Shown piece by piece: positions 55,222-64,000 of a stretch of DNA of 64,000 bases; position 1 is the stretch's first letter; the number at the start of each line of letters is the position of its first letter. The notes beneath the pieces are model-generated. The model made no database searches and was not told the DNA's origin. It was given only the letters and a program-made list of their open reading frames with translations. The stretch lies in contig JANQJR010000069.1 in NCBI GenBank assembly GCA_028281525.1, positions 1 to 64,000 of the forward strand. Direction: 5' to 3'. The position numbers and the translations under genes are program-made. The DNA is from Magnetovibrio sp. Its GTDB lineage: Bacteria; Pseudomonadota; Alphaproteobacteria; Rhodospirillales; Magnetovibrionaceae.

Positions 55222-55731
55222 TTATCTTGGTGCGGCCGTGCGGAGACGCTGCAGAACGTCCGCGATTTTCAGCGCCGTGCGGTCCTTTTCGCTGGCTGAC
55301 AGGAACCGCCCGATTTCGACTCTTTCGCCGTGGCTGCGGATTTCCAGCGTGGCGTTTTCCGTAGGCGATCCGTCGAAGTGCACCTGCGTCCAATAGGCGG
55401 GGAAGGCCTTGTCTTCCCGGCCGCGTGGATCGCGGCGGGTCACGTGCACGGTTTCCGCTGTGATCTCCACGGTTTCGACAACCTCCGTGCGGCGCAGGAA
55501 GATGTAAATCATCCCGGCGATGAAGATGAACTCCGCGCCGAAAAAGCCCAGCACCGGCCAGCCGCCGAAGCTGGCGATCATCGCGCCCGCCATGAGCCAC
55601 ACCACGCCCAGCACCGCGCAAAAGCCGTAGGCCACGCGCGGGTCGGCGCTGCGCCGGGGGCGTAACGTCATCATGAAAGCCTGAAGGTTGCCGTGTTCTT
55701 CTTGGCGCTCGGTAATGTCGATGGTGCGCAT
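55222..55731 (-). CDS. DUF2244 membrane protein
   Basis: A 169-residue protein with two hydrophobic helices (AYGFCAVLGVVWLMAGAMI and VLGFFGAEFIFIAGMIYIF) and a soluble C-terminal part with FPAYWTQVHFD and FLSASEKDRTALKIADVL. DUF2244 genes often lie near nth in alphaproteobacteria; the function is unknown. Confidence 0.85.
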   Translation of the reverse strand: MRTIDITERQEEHGNLQAFMMTLRPRRSADPRVAYGFCAVLGVVWLMAGAMIASFGGWPVLGFFGAEFIFIAGMIYIFLRRTEVVETVEITAETVHVTRRDPRGREDKAFPAYWTQVHFDGSPTENATLEIRSHGERVEIGRFLSASEKDRTALKIADVLQRLRTAAPR

Positions 55732-55796
55732 AATCTATGTATGTGGAAAATTTTGCGCGAAATTTCCAGCCGGAAATCATTCACTCCGCCGTCATT

Positions 55797-56660
55797 CTAT
55801 ATGGTCCCTGTCGGGCGTTCCGCCCTCCACGCCTCTTGGTGTGCGCTTTCCCAGCCCAGCAGCGCGCGTTTGCGCTCAGACCCCCAGCGATAGCCCTCGA
55901 CCACACCCGATTCCTTGATCACCCGATGGCATGGGATCAAGACGCCCACCGGATTCGCGCCCACCGCCCCGCCCACCGCGCGGGATGCCGTGGACCTCCC
56001 TAAATGTTCGGCGATGCGTTTGTAGGTGCTGACATGCCCGGCGGGAATCTTCAACAGGGCTTCCCACACCTGGATTTGAAAGGGCGTGCCCTTGAGGTGC
56101 AGTTTGATCGGGGGGGTTGTTTTTGGTTCCGCGCCGAACAGCCGATGCAGCACGCCTTCGTGCGTGCCGGGACGGATGTTCGCGCCGGGCCAACGGGTGT
56201 GCACCAGGGCTCCGGCGTCTTCGCCGGGTTGCAAAAATTCCACACCGCAAATTCCGCGTGGCGTCGCCATCACCACTGCGGGGCCGAAGGGGGTGTCTTC
56301 GACGCGGTAGGTGATTTCGAGCCCCTGGCCGCCGCCTTTGTATTCGCCGGGCGTCATGGCGGTGAGCGAGGTGAACAGATCGTGCAGCCTGGACGGGCCC
56401 GATAGGCCGGCATCCAGAGCCGTATCCAGCACGCTTTGGTCTGCCGCCAACATGGCGCGTGCGTGGCTGAGGGTCAGAAAGCCTAAGAACTTCTTCGGGC
56501 TGACCCCGGCCCAGCGGGTGAACAGGCGCTGGAAGTGATGTGGGCTGAGGCCCACCTCCACCGCCACGGCGTTCAAGTCCGGCTGCTCCAGGCGATTCGC
56601 TGCGATGAAGTGGATGGCCTTGGCGATGCGCTCATAATCTTGGGTCTGGTCTTTGCTCAT
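55797..56660 (-). CDS. Ada-like AraC-MGMT fusion (no N-terminal zinc domain)
   Basis: A 287-residue fusion. Residues 10-108 are an AraC-type HTH (HHFQRLFTRWAGVSPKKFL); residues 115-270 are the O6-methylguanine methyltransferase with acceptor C244 in IPCHRVI. The N-terminal Ada domain that repairs phosphotriesters is missing, so response to alkylation must differ from E. coli Ada. The last 12 or so residues come from a 33-bp palindromic repeat. The ATG at 56660 is used. Confidence 0.88.
   Translation of the reverse strand: MSKDQTQDYERIAKAIHFIAANRLEQPDLNAVAVEVGLSPHHFQRLFTRWAGVSPKKFLGFLTLSHARAMLAADQSVLDTALDAGLSGPSRLHDLFTSLTAMTPGEYKGGGQGLEITYRVEDTPFGPAVVMATPRGICGVEFLQPGEDAGALVHTRWPGANIRPGTHEGVLHRLFGAEPKTTPPIKLHLKGTPFQIQVWEALLKIPAGHVSTYKRIAEHLGRSTASRAVGGAVGANPVGVLIPCHRVIKESGVVEGYRWGSERKRALLGWESAHQEAWRAERPTGTI
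55805..55837 (+). repeat. 33-bp palindromic repeat, copy 2 (inside the Ada-like gene end)
   Basis: Same block as 54211-54243 with a different centre (GTTCC) that keeps the stem. It covers roughly codons 275-286 of the Ada-like gene on the other strand, where it supplies the C-terminal tail past the conserved domain. Confidence 0.7.
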
Positions 56661-56722
56661 GTTCACAGCGTAACGCGATCTAGGCTTGGACCCCACCCGG
56701 TTCTTGCTCTAGTCTCGCGCTC

Positions 56723-57355
56723 ATGAAAAAAGCCGATGTTCAAGAATTTTTCACGCGGCTCCGCACGGGCAATCCCGAACCCAAGTCGGAGCTGAACTGG
56801 ACCAATCCCTATACCCTGGTGGTGGCGGTGTCGCTGTCGGCCCAGGCCACCGACGTGGGCGTCAACAGGGCCACCGAAAAGCTGTTCAAAATCGCTGATG
56901 CGCCGCAGAAGATGCTCAAACTCGGCCTGGGCGGGCTCAAGGACTTGATCAAGACCATCGGGCTTTACAACAACAAGGCCAAGAACGTGATAGCCATGAG
57001 CCGGATGCTCATCGATGAATACGGTGGCGAGGTGCCGCGTGATCGCGCCCAACTCGAAAAACTGCCCGGCGTCGGACGTAAGACCGCCAATGTGGTGCTC
57101 AATGTGTGTTGGGGCGAGCCCACCATGGCGGTGGACACCCACATTTTCCGCGTTTCCAACCGCACCGGCCTGGCGCCGGGCAAAACGCCGTTGGCGGTGG
57201 AAAAGAAACTGCTCAAAGCCGTGCCGGATGAATTCATGGTGCATGCGCACCACTGGCTCATCTTGCACGGGCGCTACGTGTGCAAGGCCCGCAAGCCGGA
57301 TTGTCCGGTTTGCTTGGTTCGTGACCTTTGCGGGTTTAAAAGCAAAACCATATAG
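56723..57355 (+). CDS. nth: Endonuclease III
   Basis: A 210-residue DNA glycosylase/AP lyase for oxidised pyrimidines. The helix-hairpin-helix LPGVGRKTANV holds K120, the catalytic aspartate is D138 in MAVDTHIFRVSNR, and the [4Fe-4S] cluster is C187, C194, C197 and C203. It is divergent from the Ada-like gene, a small DNA-repair pair. Confidence 0.97.
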   Translation: MKKADVQEFFTRLRTGNPEPKSELNWTNPYTLVVAVSLSAQATDVGVNRATEKLFKIADAPQKMLKLGLGGLKDLIKTIGLYNNKAKNVIAMSRMLIDEYGGEVPRDRAQLEKLPGVGRKTANVVLNVCWGEPTMAVDTHIFRVSNRTGLAPGKTPLAVEKKLLKAVPDEFMVHAHHWLILHGRYVCKARKPDCPVCLVRDLCGFKSKTI

Positions 57356-57606
57356 GGCCAACAATCAGGCATTTTGATTTATATGTTGCGCGCGGCGCGG
57401 TCTGTGTGCCGCTTCGCGGGTGGAACCTGTGCGGGGTCAAGGACAAAACTCCACAGTATCTTAAAAGTTGTATTTTTTATGACATACCCTTTAATATGCA
57501 GTGCTTAAGGTTCGTTTGCGCTCGTTAAAAACAAGAAAATGTTGTAGAATAAACCATGCTCAAAACCCCACCCCATCACGGGCTGACGAACAAGAGGGGA
57601 ATGGCC

Positions 57607-58032
57607 ATGACTGCATTTTCCGTGAATAAGGACGTCTTCACCGGTCAAAACGAAATCGACGACGCCCATCAAGAAATCGCCGAACTGTCCCAATCGATGG
57701 AACACGCGATCGAAGGGGGCCTGCCTTTCGGCGAGGTCTACAAGCTGTTTCAGCGTTTGGCGGAGGTCATCACCACGCATTTCGAACTGGAAGAAAGCCT
57801 GCTGGACAGTTATCGCGACGATCCGGACGTTGCCGCGCATATCGAAAAGCATCATGAAAATCATGCTTTTTTCCGTAACGTCTTGAAATATACGGAAACG
57901 CGGTTTCAAGACCGCATTCGCAGCGGCAAGATTCCCAACATCGCGGGGGTGTTGCCGAAGGAATACCTGGACGAACTGATCGATTTGGACCTGGAAATGG
58001 TCGAGCTGTTGAAAAAACACCGTCCGGGATAA
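57607..58032 (+). CDS. Hemerythrin-like domain protein
   Basis: A 141-residue HHE protein. Iron-ligand candidates are NEIDDAHQEIAEL, HFELEESLLD and IEKHHENHAFFRN; the C-terminal HxxxxD of bacteriohemerythrins is not clear, so it differs from the protein at 23.9 kb. AGAGGGG is eight bases from the ATG at 57607, so that start is chosen over 57556. The 250-bp region upstream shows no gene. Confidence 0.83.
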   Translation: MTAFSVNKDVFTGQNEIDDAHQEIAELSQSMEHAIEGGLPFGEVYKLFQRLAEVITTHFELEESLLDSYRDDPDVAAHIEKHHENHAFFRNVLKYTETRFQDRIRSGKIPNIAGVLPKEYLDELIDLDLEMVELLKKHRPG

Positions 58033-58074
58033 TGGGGCTGCCGGTTTGAGCGTCCGGGCTTTAGAATCTGGATT

Positions 58075-58455
58075 CTAGTCCTGAAGAGACGCGAGGCAGA
58101 TTTCGCGGTCGGTGTTGCGGCCTTCGGCGTCGCGCGCGTCGAAGTGCAAGACGCGCGGTGCGGGGTCCTGTTCGACGTAAAGGAACAGATTCAACACGCA
58201 CATACCGTTCTTATACTGCCAGATGTTGGCGGTTTTTTCCGTGCGCACGAACGCGGGCGCGCCCAGCTTGGCCGTGACCCACGCACCGTTTTGGCCCAAC
58301 AGCTGCGTTCCGCTGATCTTCGGTTTGGGCGGAGGGGCAGGGGGCGCGGTCTCGGTGCTGACGGTCTCGGGCGTGATCACGGGATGCTCCGGGGACGGCG
58401 CGCCGCAGGCGGCCAGCAACAAAGCCGGAAGGATCAAAAGAAGGGGGCGGGTCAT
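58075..58455 (-). CDS. Small proline-rich lipoprotein
   Basis: A 126-residue lipoprotein (lipobox LAAC, C17), a Pro/Thr linker, and a C-terminal domain with GQNGAWVTAKLGAPAFVRTE and IWQYKNGMCVLNLFLYVEQ. The domain is of the small SmpA/OmlA-like beta type by inspection. No function can be assigned. It ends next to a short palindrome (58062-58077) and follows the CysZ-like gene. Confidence 0.75.
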   Translation of the reverse strand: MTRPLLLILPALLLAACGAPSPEHPVITPETVSTETAPPAPPPKPKISGTQLLGQNGAWVTAKLGAPAFVRTEKTANIWQYKNGMCVLNLFLYVEQDPAPRVLHFDARDAEGRNTDREICLASLQD

Positions 58456-58473
58456 TCGGGCTCGGTCTCGAAT

Positions 58474-59229
58474 TCAGGTTTTGGTGGGCGGGGTTTTGTC
58501 ACCGGCCAGAATAACAGCGCCAGCGCCGGAACGCGCGGGTTTTTCGACCACCATGTCTTTGTCGCGCGCGCGCCACGCCTCGAACAGGTGCACCATCGCC
58601 GCGGTGGCGAGCACCGGCGCGATCAGGTTCAAGAACGGCACGGTCAGCATGAAAGTGAAGCCCACGCCCGCGATGAACAGCGGCGTGCGCCAGCGCAGCC
58701 GCATGGCGCGCGCGTCCGGGGTGCTGAGGCGGCGCAATGCCACCAGCTCGAAATACTCCCGGCTGAGCAAATAGCCGTTGAGCGCGTAGAACACGAACGG
58801 AAACAGGGGCGGGATCAGCAACAGCGGCAGGGCGAGCAGGTTCAAGCCCACGGTCACGCCCAAAAATTTGAGCGCGGGTAAAAGGCCTTCGATCACTGAC
58901 AAGCCCGGCGCCACCGGGCGGTCCGGATAGTGGCGCGCCTCCACCGCTTCGACTACGTTGTCGAGAAACAACGAGCCGATGGCGGTGACCACGGCGGGGA
59001 ACAGGAAATACGCCAGCACCGGCGCGCCCAGGAAGGTGACCACGTCGAACAGCATTTCCAAGGGCCCGATGGTAACGAAGGTGGTGACCTTCAACACCAC
59101 GAACAGTGCGAAAAACAACCCGGCGAAAATCAGCGCCGACCACCCCACCGACGCCCAGATGACGCCTCGCGTCTTGGGATCCGTGAGTTGTCCGAACGCT
59201 TTGACGAAGGCGGATATGATGCGGCCCAT
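58474..59229 (-). CDS. EI24/CysZ-family membrane protein
   Basis: A 251-residue inner-membrane protein with four to six hydrophobic segments. ISAFVKAFGQLTDPKTRGVIW starts it, and NLLALPLLLIPPLFPFVFYALNGYLLSREYFELVA-like sequence is the EI24 core. CysZ imports sulfate, but alphaproteobacterial members are poorly studied. The ATG at 59229 is used. Confidence 0.85.
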   Translation of the reverse strand: MGRIISAFVKAFGQLTDPKTRGVIWASVGWSALIFAGLFFALFVVLKVTTFVTIGPLEMLFDVVTFLGAPVLAYFLFPAVVTAIGSLFLDNVVEAVEARHYPDRPVAPGLSVIEGLLPALKFLGVTVGLNLLALPLLLIPPLFPFVFYALNGYLLSREYFELVALRRLSTPDARAMRLRWRTPLFIAGVGFTFMLTVPFLNLIAPVLATAAMVHLFEAWRARDKDMVVEKPARSGAGAVILAGDKTPPTKT

Positions 59230-59316
59230 GAAATGCAGTCCCCGGAAATCAGTGGTGCGACAAAGATAGCCCGAAACCGGACTTTCGCAAGGGCTGTGCA
59301 TCCGCCCGGTTTTTTG

Positions 59317-60090
59317 TCAGTCTTTGCGAATCAGACTTAACATCGCGGCGGCGAAAATTGCCGACAAAACGCCGCCGAGCCCGATGAAAATGGAAAAGAT
59401 CAGCCGCGTCCATTCCCCCCACGGTCCACGGTCGGTCACGGTCCAATACGCTTGCTGGTGCAGGCTCGCAAACGGGATAAAGGTGTCCAGCGTATACAAG
59501 ATCGGGTGGAAGGCCGGATAGCCGTTGGGAATTTGCAGCAACCGGTCGCCGCGGGGGTCGAGCTTCCAGCCGTCGCACGGCGTTTCGGGGTTGAGGTAAC
59601 ACGTGTTCATGTACACCCGTGGGTTGGTCGGCACGATGGAGCCTTGGTGATAGGCGAACCCCGACCACAGCAAAAACGCCACCATGGTGCCCAAAATCCA
59701 CGGCACCACGCGAAACAGCTTGTGTCCATGCCCGGCCAGCCGGTCGTAGAAAAAATTGCGAACGCCGATCAACGGCTTTTTGAAGCCCTTGGCGGTCTCG
59801 TAATCAAACCGGGCCTTGGCTTGGTCGTAAGCCCAGTTGATCTCGCGCACCGCGTCCATGTCGCCCAGATCCCGGTAAAGTTTTCGAATTTTCTCCCAAG
59901 GCTGATGGAAAAAATACGGCTCTCCTTGACGTGTATTGTCGATGCGTTTGAGACAGCCAATGTGCTCATCGACAGAATAACCATGATTGATCGTTTCGTA
60001 TGGTGACGTGACACCCGAAGAAGAATCGAAAACGCCCCCCGAGGTGGGGTCGAATGAGAGCTTGGGCAGGTGTGTCATGGTGGTGGTCAT
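59317..60090 (-). CDS. Membrane protein of unknown function
   Basis: A 257-residue protein. The first 125 residues are soluble (INHGYSVDEHIGCLKRI, IRKLYRDLGDMDAVREIN). Two membrane helices follow (FRVVPWILGTMVAFLLWSG and a C-terminal one), with YPAFHPILYTLDTFIPFASL between, a pattern I associate with the membrane parts of some pentapeptide-repeat proteins. No pentapeptide repeat is present. Function unknown. Confidence 0.7.
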   Translation of the reverse strand: MTTTMTHLPKLSFDPTSGGVFDSSSGVTSPYETINHGYSVDEHIGCLKRIDNTRQGEPYFFHQPWEKIRKLYRDLGDMDAVREINWAYDQAKARFDYETAKGFKKPLIGVRNFFYDRLAGHGHKLFRVVPWILGTMVAFLLWSGFAYHQGSIVPTNPRVYMNTCYLNPETPCDGWKLDPRGDRLLQIPNGYPAFHPILYTLDTFIPFASLHQQAYWTVTDRGPWGEWTRLIFSIFIGLGGVLSAIFAAAMLSLIRKD

Positions 60091-60241
60091 AGCCCAAACT
60101 CTACCCGCATAAGCCGCAGTGTCCAGCATCCAAATTCGGGACCGGTGTCGCGACGCTGGACGCCCCGGTATTCCCGGCTATACTGCGCGCCAATTCAAGC
60201 TCCCGATTCGGGGGATTCTTTCGATTTTGAGGAGACCGGGC

Positions 60242-61264
60242 ATGACGACGGATAAGGCTGGCGCGCGCTATGACGTGGTGGGAATCGGCAATGCCATCGT
60301 CGACGTTTTGAGCCACGAGGACGATGACTTCCTGACCCGCCACGCCATGACCAAGGGCACCATGGCGCTGATCGACGCGGACGCCGCGGACCGGCTCTAC
60401 GACGACATGGGCGCGGGCATCGAATGTTCCGGCGGCTCGGCGGCCAACACCATCGCCGGCCTGGCGAGCTTGGGTGGGCGCGGCGCGTTCATCGGCAAGG
60501 TGCGTGACGACCAGCTGGGCAAGGTCTTCCACCACGACATCAAGGCGCTGGGTGTGCACTTTCCCACCGACGCGGCGGCGGACGGCGCCTCCACCGCGCG
60601 CTGCCTGATCCATGTGACGCCGGATGCGGAGCGCACCATGAACACCTATTTGGGCGCGTGCGTGGAGTTGGGCCCGACGGATGTTGACGAAGACGTGGTG
60701 CGCGCCTCGGCGGTCACGTACCTGGAAGGCTATCTGTGGGACAAGGACAACGCCAAGGCGGCATTCGTCAAGGCCGCCGAACTGGCCCACGACGCGGGGC
60801 GCGAAGTCTCGTTGTCTCTGTCGGATCCCTTCTGCGTGGACCGCCATCGCGACAGCTTCCGGGACCTGGTGGAAAACCACGTTGACATCCTGTTCGCCAA
60901 CGAAGACGAAATCCTCTCGCTTTATCAGGTGGAAACGTTCGATGAGGCGTTGCAGCATGTGCGCGGGCATTGCAAAATCGCGGCATTGACGCGCAGCGCC
61001 AAGGGTTCGGTGGTGGTGGGCGGCGACGAAATTCACATCGTCGACGCCGAGCCGGACGTGCAGGTTGCGGACACCACCGGCGCGGGCGATGCCTACGCCG
61101 CCGGTTTCCTCTATGGCTACACACGTCCCCAAGAGGGCGGCCAAGCGGTCGATCTGACGCATTGCGCGCGCCTTGGCGGCATCTGCGCGGCGTCGATCAT
61201 CGCGCACTTCGGCGCGCGTCCCGAGACGCCGTTGAATGAAGTGGTGGCGCAAAAACTCGGATAA
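60242..61264 (+). CDS. PfkB-family kinase, adenosine-kinase type
   Basis: A 340-residue ribokinase-fold enzyme. GIGNAIVDVL at the start, CSGGSAANTIAGLASLGG, FANEDEILSL and the catalytic VADTTGAGDAYAAGFLYG motif (aspartate base) are present. Homologous alphaproteobacterial enzymes phosphorylate adenosine. GAGGAG at 60229-60234 supports the ATG at 60242. A palindromic repeat follows the stop. Confidence 0.9.
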   Translation: MTTDKAGARYDVVGIGNAIVDVLSHEDDDFLTRHAMTKGTMALIDADAADRLYDDMGAGIECSGGSAANTIAGLASLGGRGAFIGKVRDDQLGKVFHHDIKALGVHFPTDAAADGASTARCLIHVTPDAERTMNTYLGACVELGPTDVDEDVVRASAVTYLEGYLWDKDNAKAAFVKAAELAHDAGREVSLSLSDPFCVDRHRDSFRDLVENHVDILFANEDEILSLYQVETFDEALQHVRGHCKIAALTRSAKGSVVVGGDEIHIVDAEPDVQVADTTGAGDAYAAGFLYGYTRPQEGGQAVDLTHCARLGGICAASIIAHFGARPETPLNEVVAQKLG

Positions 61265-61273
61265 TCATAAACC

Positions 61274-61342
61274 TCGTCATTCCCGCGAAGGCGGGAATCC
61301 AGCGCCCTCACCGTATGGACCCCCGCCTACGCGGGGGTGACG
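61274..61342. repeat. Dispersed palindromic repeat (CGTCATTCCCGCG type)
   Basis: Two GC hairpins (ATTCCCGCGAAGGCGGGAAT, 61279-61298; CCCCCGCCTACGCGGGGG, 61320-61337) are framed by CGTCA and TGACG. This intergenic repeat type occurs in many proteobacteria. It may end the kinase transcript. It lies 27 bp before the typA start. Confidence 0.8.
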
Positions 61343-61368
61343 ATCAAAGCAAAGGCAAACCCCCGAAA

Positions 61369-63195
<1,827 letters not shown>

Positions 63196-63202
63196 GCGGG
63201 CA

Positions 63203-63697
63203 TTAAACCGTTCGGGCTTTTTGCATAAAGTCCGCGATGCGTTCGCGGCCCAAAATCACGGCCATTCCAACGATGATTTTACTGAGCGCAGTGAGAGTGT
63301 GCTCAAGGGAGCGCGGCGTGCCATCGAGCCACCCGGCAGAGATTGAGGGCGTTTGCGCTAGCCCGCTGAGTACAAAAACCAGCCCGGCAACGGCAACGAG
63401 AAGATGAGCCAGGGGCGTGATGTGTGGGGATTGTGCCGTCTCGTGAATAGGGGCCACGCGGGTCGATAACGATTTTGCTCCGAACCAGAACAACACGAAC
63501 ATGCTCCCATAAAAGATGATTTGCAGAGTCATGACATGCACAATCACATCCGATACGGCTCCGGGCTCTCTGTTCCAGAGTGTGACGCCGGAAAACACCA
63601 TAGTTTGTAAACCCTGGTACAACACATAAAGGGCCAACAGCCGGCAACCGATGAAAGCCAAGGTTCTGGGGGTGGTGGATGGCGAAGTATCAACCAT
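63203..63697 (-). CDS. Four-helix membrane protein of unknown function
   Basis: A 164-residue protein with four hydrophobic segments: FIGCRLLALYVLYQGLQTM, VMTLQIIFYGSMFVLFWFG, LAHLLVAVAGLVFVLSGLA and LSKIIVGMAVILG. AAAGG lies seven bases from the ATG at 63697. No named family is recognised. It is convergent with typA. Confidence 0.65.
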   Translation of the reverse strand: MVDTSPSTTPRTLAFIGCRLLALYVLYQGLQTMVFSGVTLWNREPGAVSDVIVHVMTLQIIFYGSMFVLFWFGAKSLSTRVAPIHETAQSPHITPLAHLLVAVAGLVFVLSGLAQTPSISAGWLDGTPRSLEHTLTALSKIIVGMAVILGRERIADFMQKARTV

Positions 63698-63772
63698 AGT
63701 TCGGCCTTTCAAAACCTGTGCGCTAGAACCATAGCGTGTCGCTTTATGGGTATAAAGCGGAGAGACGACAGC

Positions 63773-64000
63773 CTAGCCCAACACCTCATCCACCGGGGCG
63801 GGGCGGGCGTAGAGCCAGCCCTGCGCCAGTTCGATGGCGCACCCGGCCAGCGCTGCGTGCTGGTCTTCGGTCTCGACGCCTTCGGCCAGCACCCGCAAAC
63901 CCAGGTCGTGCAGCGCCTGGGTGGTGTCGCGGATGGCGGATAAGAACGGCCCGCCCTGGTCGGCGTTGCGCACCACGGTGATGCACAGCTTGACGATGTC
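63773..64000 (-). CDS. EAL-domain protein, C-terminal end
   Basis: The last 75 codons of a gene entering from the right edge. DIVKLCITVVRN, then LRVLAEGVETEDQHAALAG and AQGWLYARPAP match the end of an EAL cyclic-di-GMP phosphodiesterase domain, including the glutamate of AEGVE. The N-terminal part and any sensor or GGDEF domain lie outside. Confidence 0.9.
   Translation of the reverse strand, partial: DIVKLCITVVRNADQGGPFLSAIRDTTQALHDLGLRVLAEGVETEDQHAALAGCAIELAQGWLYARPAPVDEVLG

Noticed and set aside
58062-58077. Palindrome TAGAATCTGGATTCTA as terminator or recombination site
   Set aside because: It is short, overlaps the stop codon region of the lipoprotein gene, has no T-run, and does not resemble a dif site; probably incidental.

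Overview
The window (about 60% GC, one gene per roughly 0.85 kb) is a chromosomal segment of an alphaproteobacterium. The gene order points to the Rhodospirillales (a Magnetospirillum/Magnetovibrio-like organism is my guess; genus not resolvable from here). Evidence: rsmG-mnmG-mnmE with two perfect parS sites, hemE next to the pyruvate phosphate dikinase regulator gene followed by maf-aroE-coaE-dnaQ, the hslVU-his cluster, and the hrcA-grpE / rph-rdgB-hemW block, all familiar alphaproteobacterial neighbourhoods. No tRNA, rRNA, CRISPR array, prophage or complete insertion sequence was seen.

Layout. 1-2.4 kb: rsmG, mnmG and parS. 2.4-12.1 kb: mnmE, a 2Fe-2S ferredoxin, a DUF255 protein, a DNA methyltransferase repair protein, a quinone reductase, rho and hemJ-hemH-hemE. 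12.1-12.6 kb: the likely replication origin, between hemE and ppsR. 12.6-25.4 kb: ppsR-maf, a free-standing CZB protein, aroE-coaE-dnaQ, secB, a Tim44-like protein, mltA, an embedded lutABC lactate operon, Smr, an SMR transporter, an XRE regulator, a bacteriohemerythrin and a methyltransferase. 25.4-32.4 kb: hslVU and hisB-DUF2628-hisH-hisA-hisF-hisE-HIT. 32.8-41.2 kb: comM, an accessory patch containing a 264-bp MITE-like element, then gshB, a SirB1-type protein, a BON lipoprotein and yraN. 41.2-51.4 kb: LpoA-like lipoprotein, hemW, a small secreted zincin, rdgB, rph, hrcA, grpE, dnaK, dnaJ. 51.4-64 kb: an accessory stretch with gene-end duplications, dapB, DUF2244, an Ada-like protein, nth, a hemerythrin, a CysZ-like protein, an adenosine-type kinase, typA and the end of an EAL gene.

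The most interesting signal is a family of six related leaders, immediately upstream of hslV (on the other strand), the DUF2628 gene, hisH, hisA, hisF and the HIT gene. Each ends in a long hairpin whose 3' arm holds the Shine-Dalgarno region and stops at the start codon. The paired arms differ in sequence from copy to copy, yet pairing, a two-base 5' bulge (AA, GA or GG) and an A-rich loop are kept. In front of the hairpin lies a near-constant core (TCGAAG then GGTCC in most copies) following a GC-rich hairpin. This looks like a repeated translational control device, and I cannot match it to a named RNA family from memory.

Second, two gene 3' ends are duplicated: the dnaJ end reappears degenerate about 1.1 kb downstream, beyond two accessory genes, and the last 71 bp of dapB are repeated 131 bp downstream, separated by a short palindromic repeat that also forms the C-terminal coding tail of the Ada-like gene.
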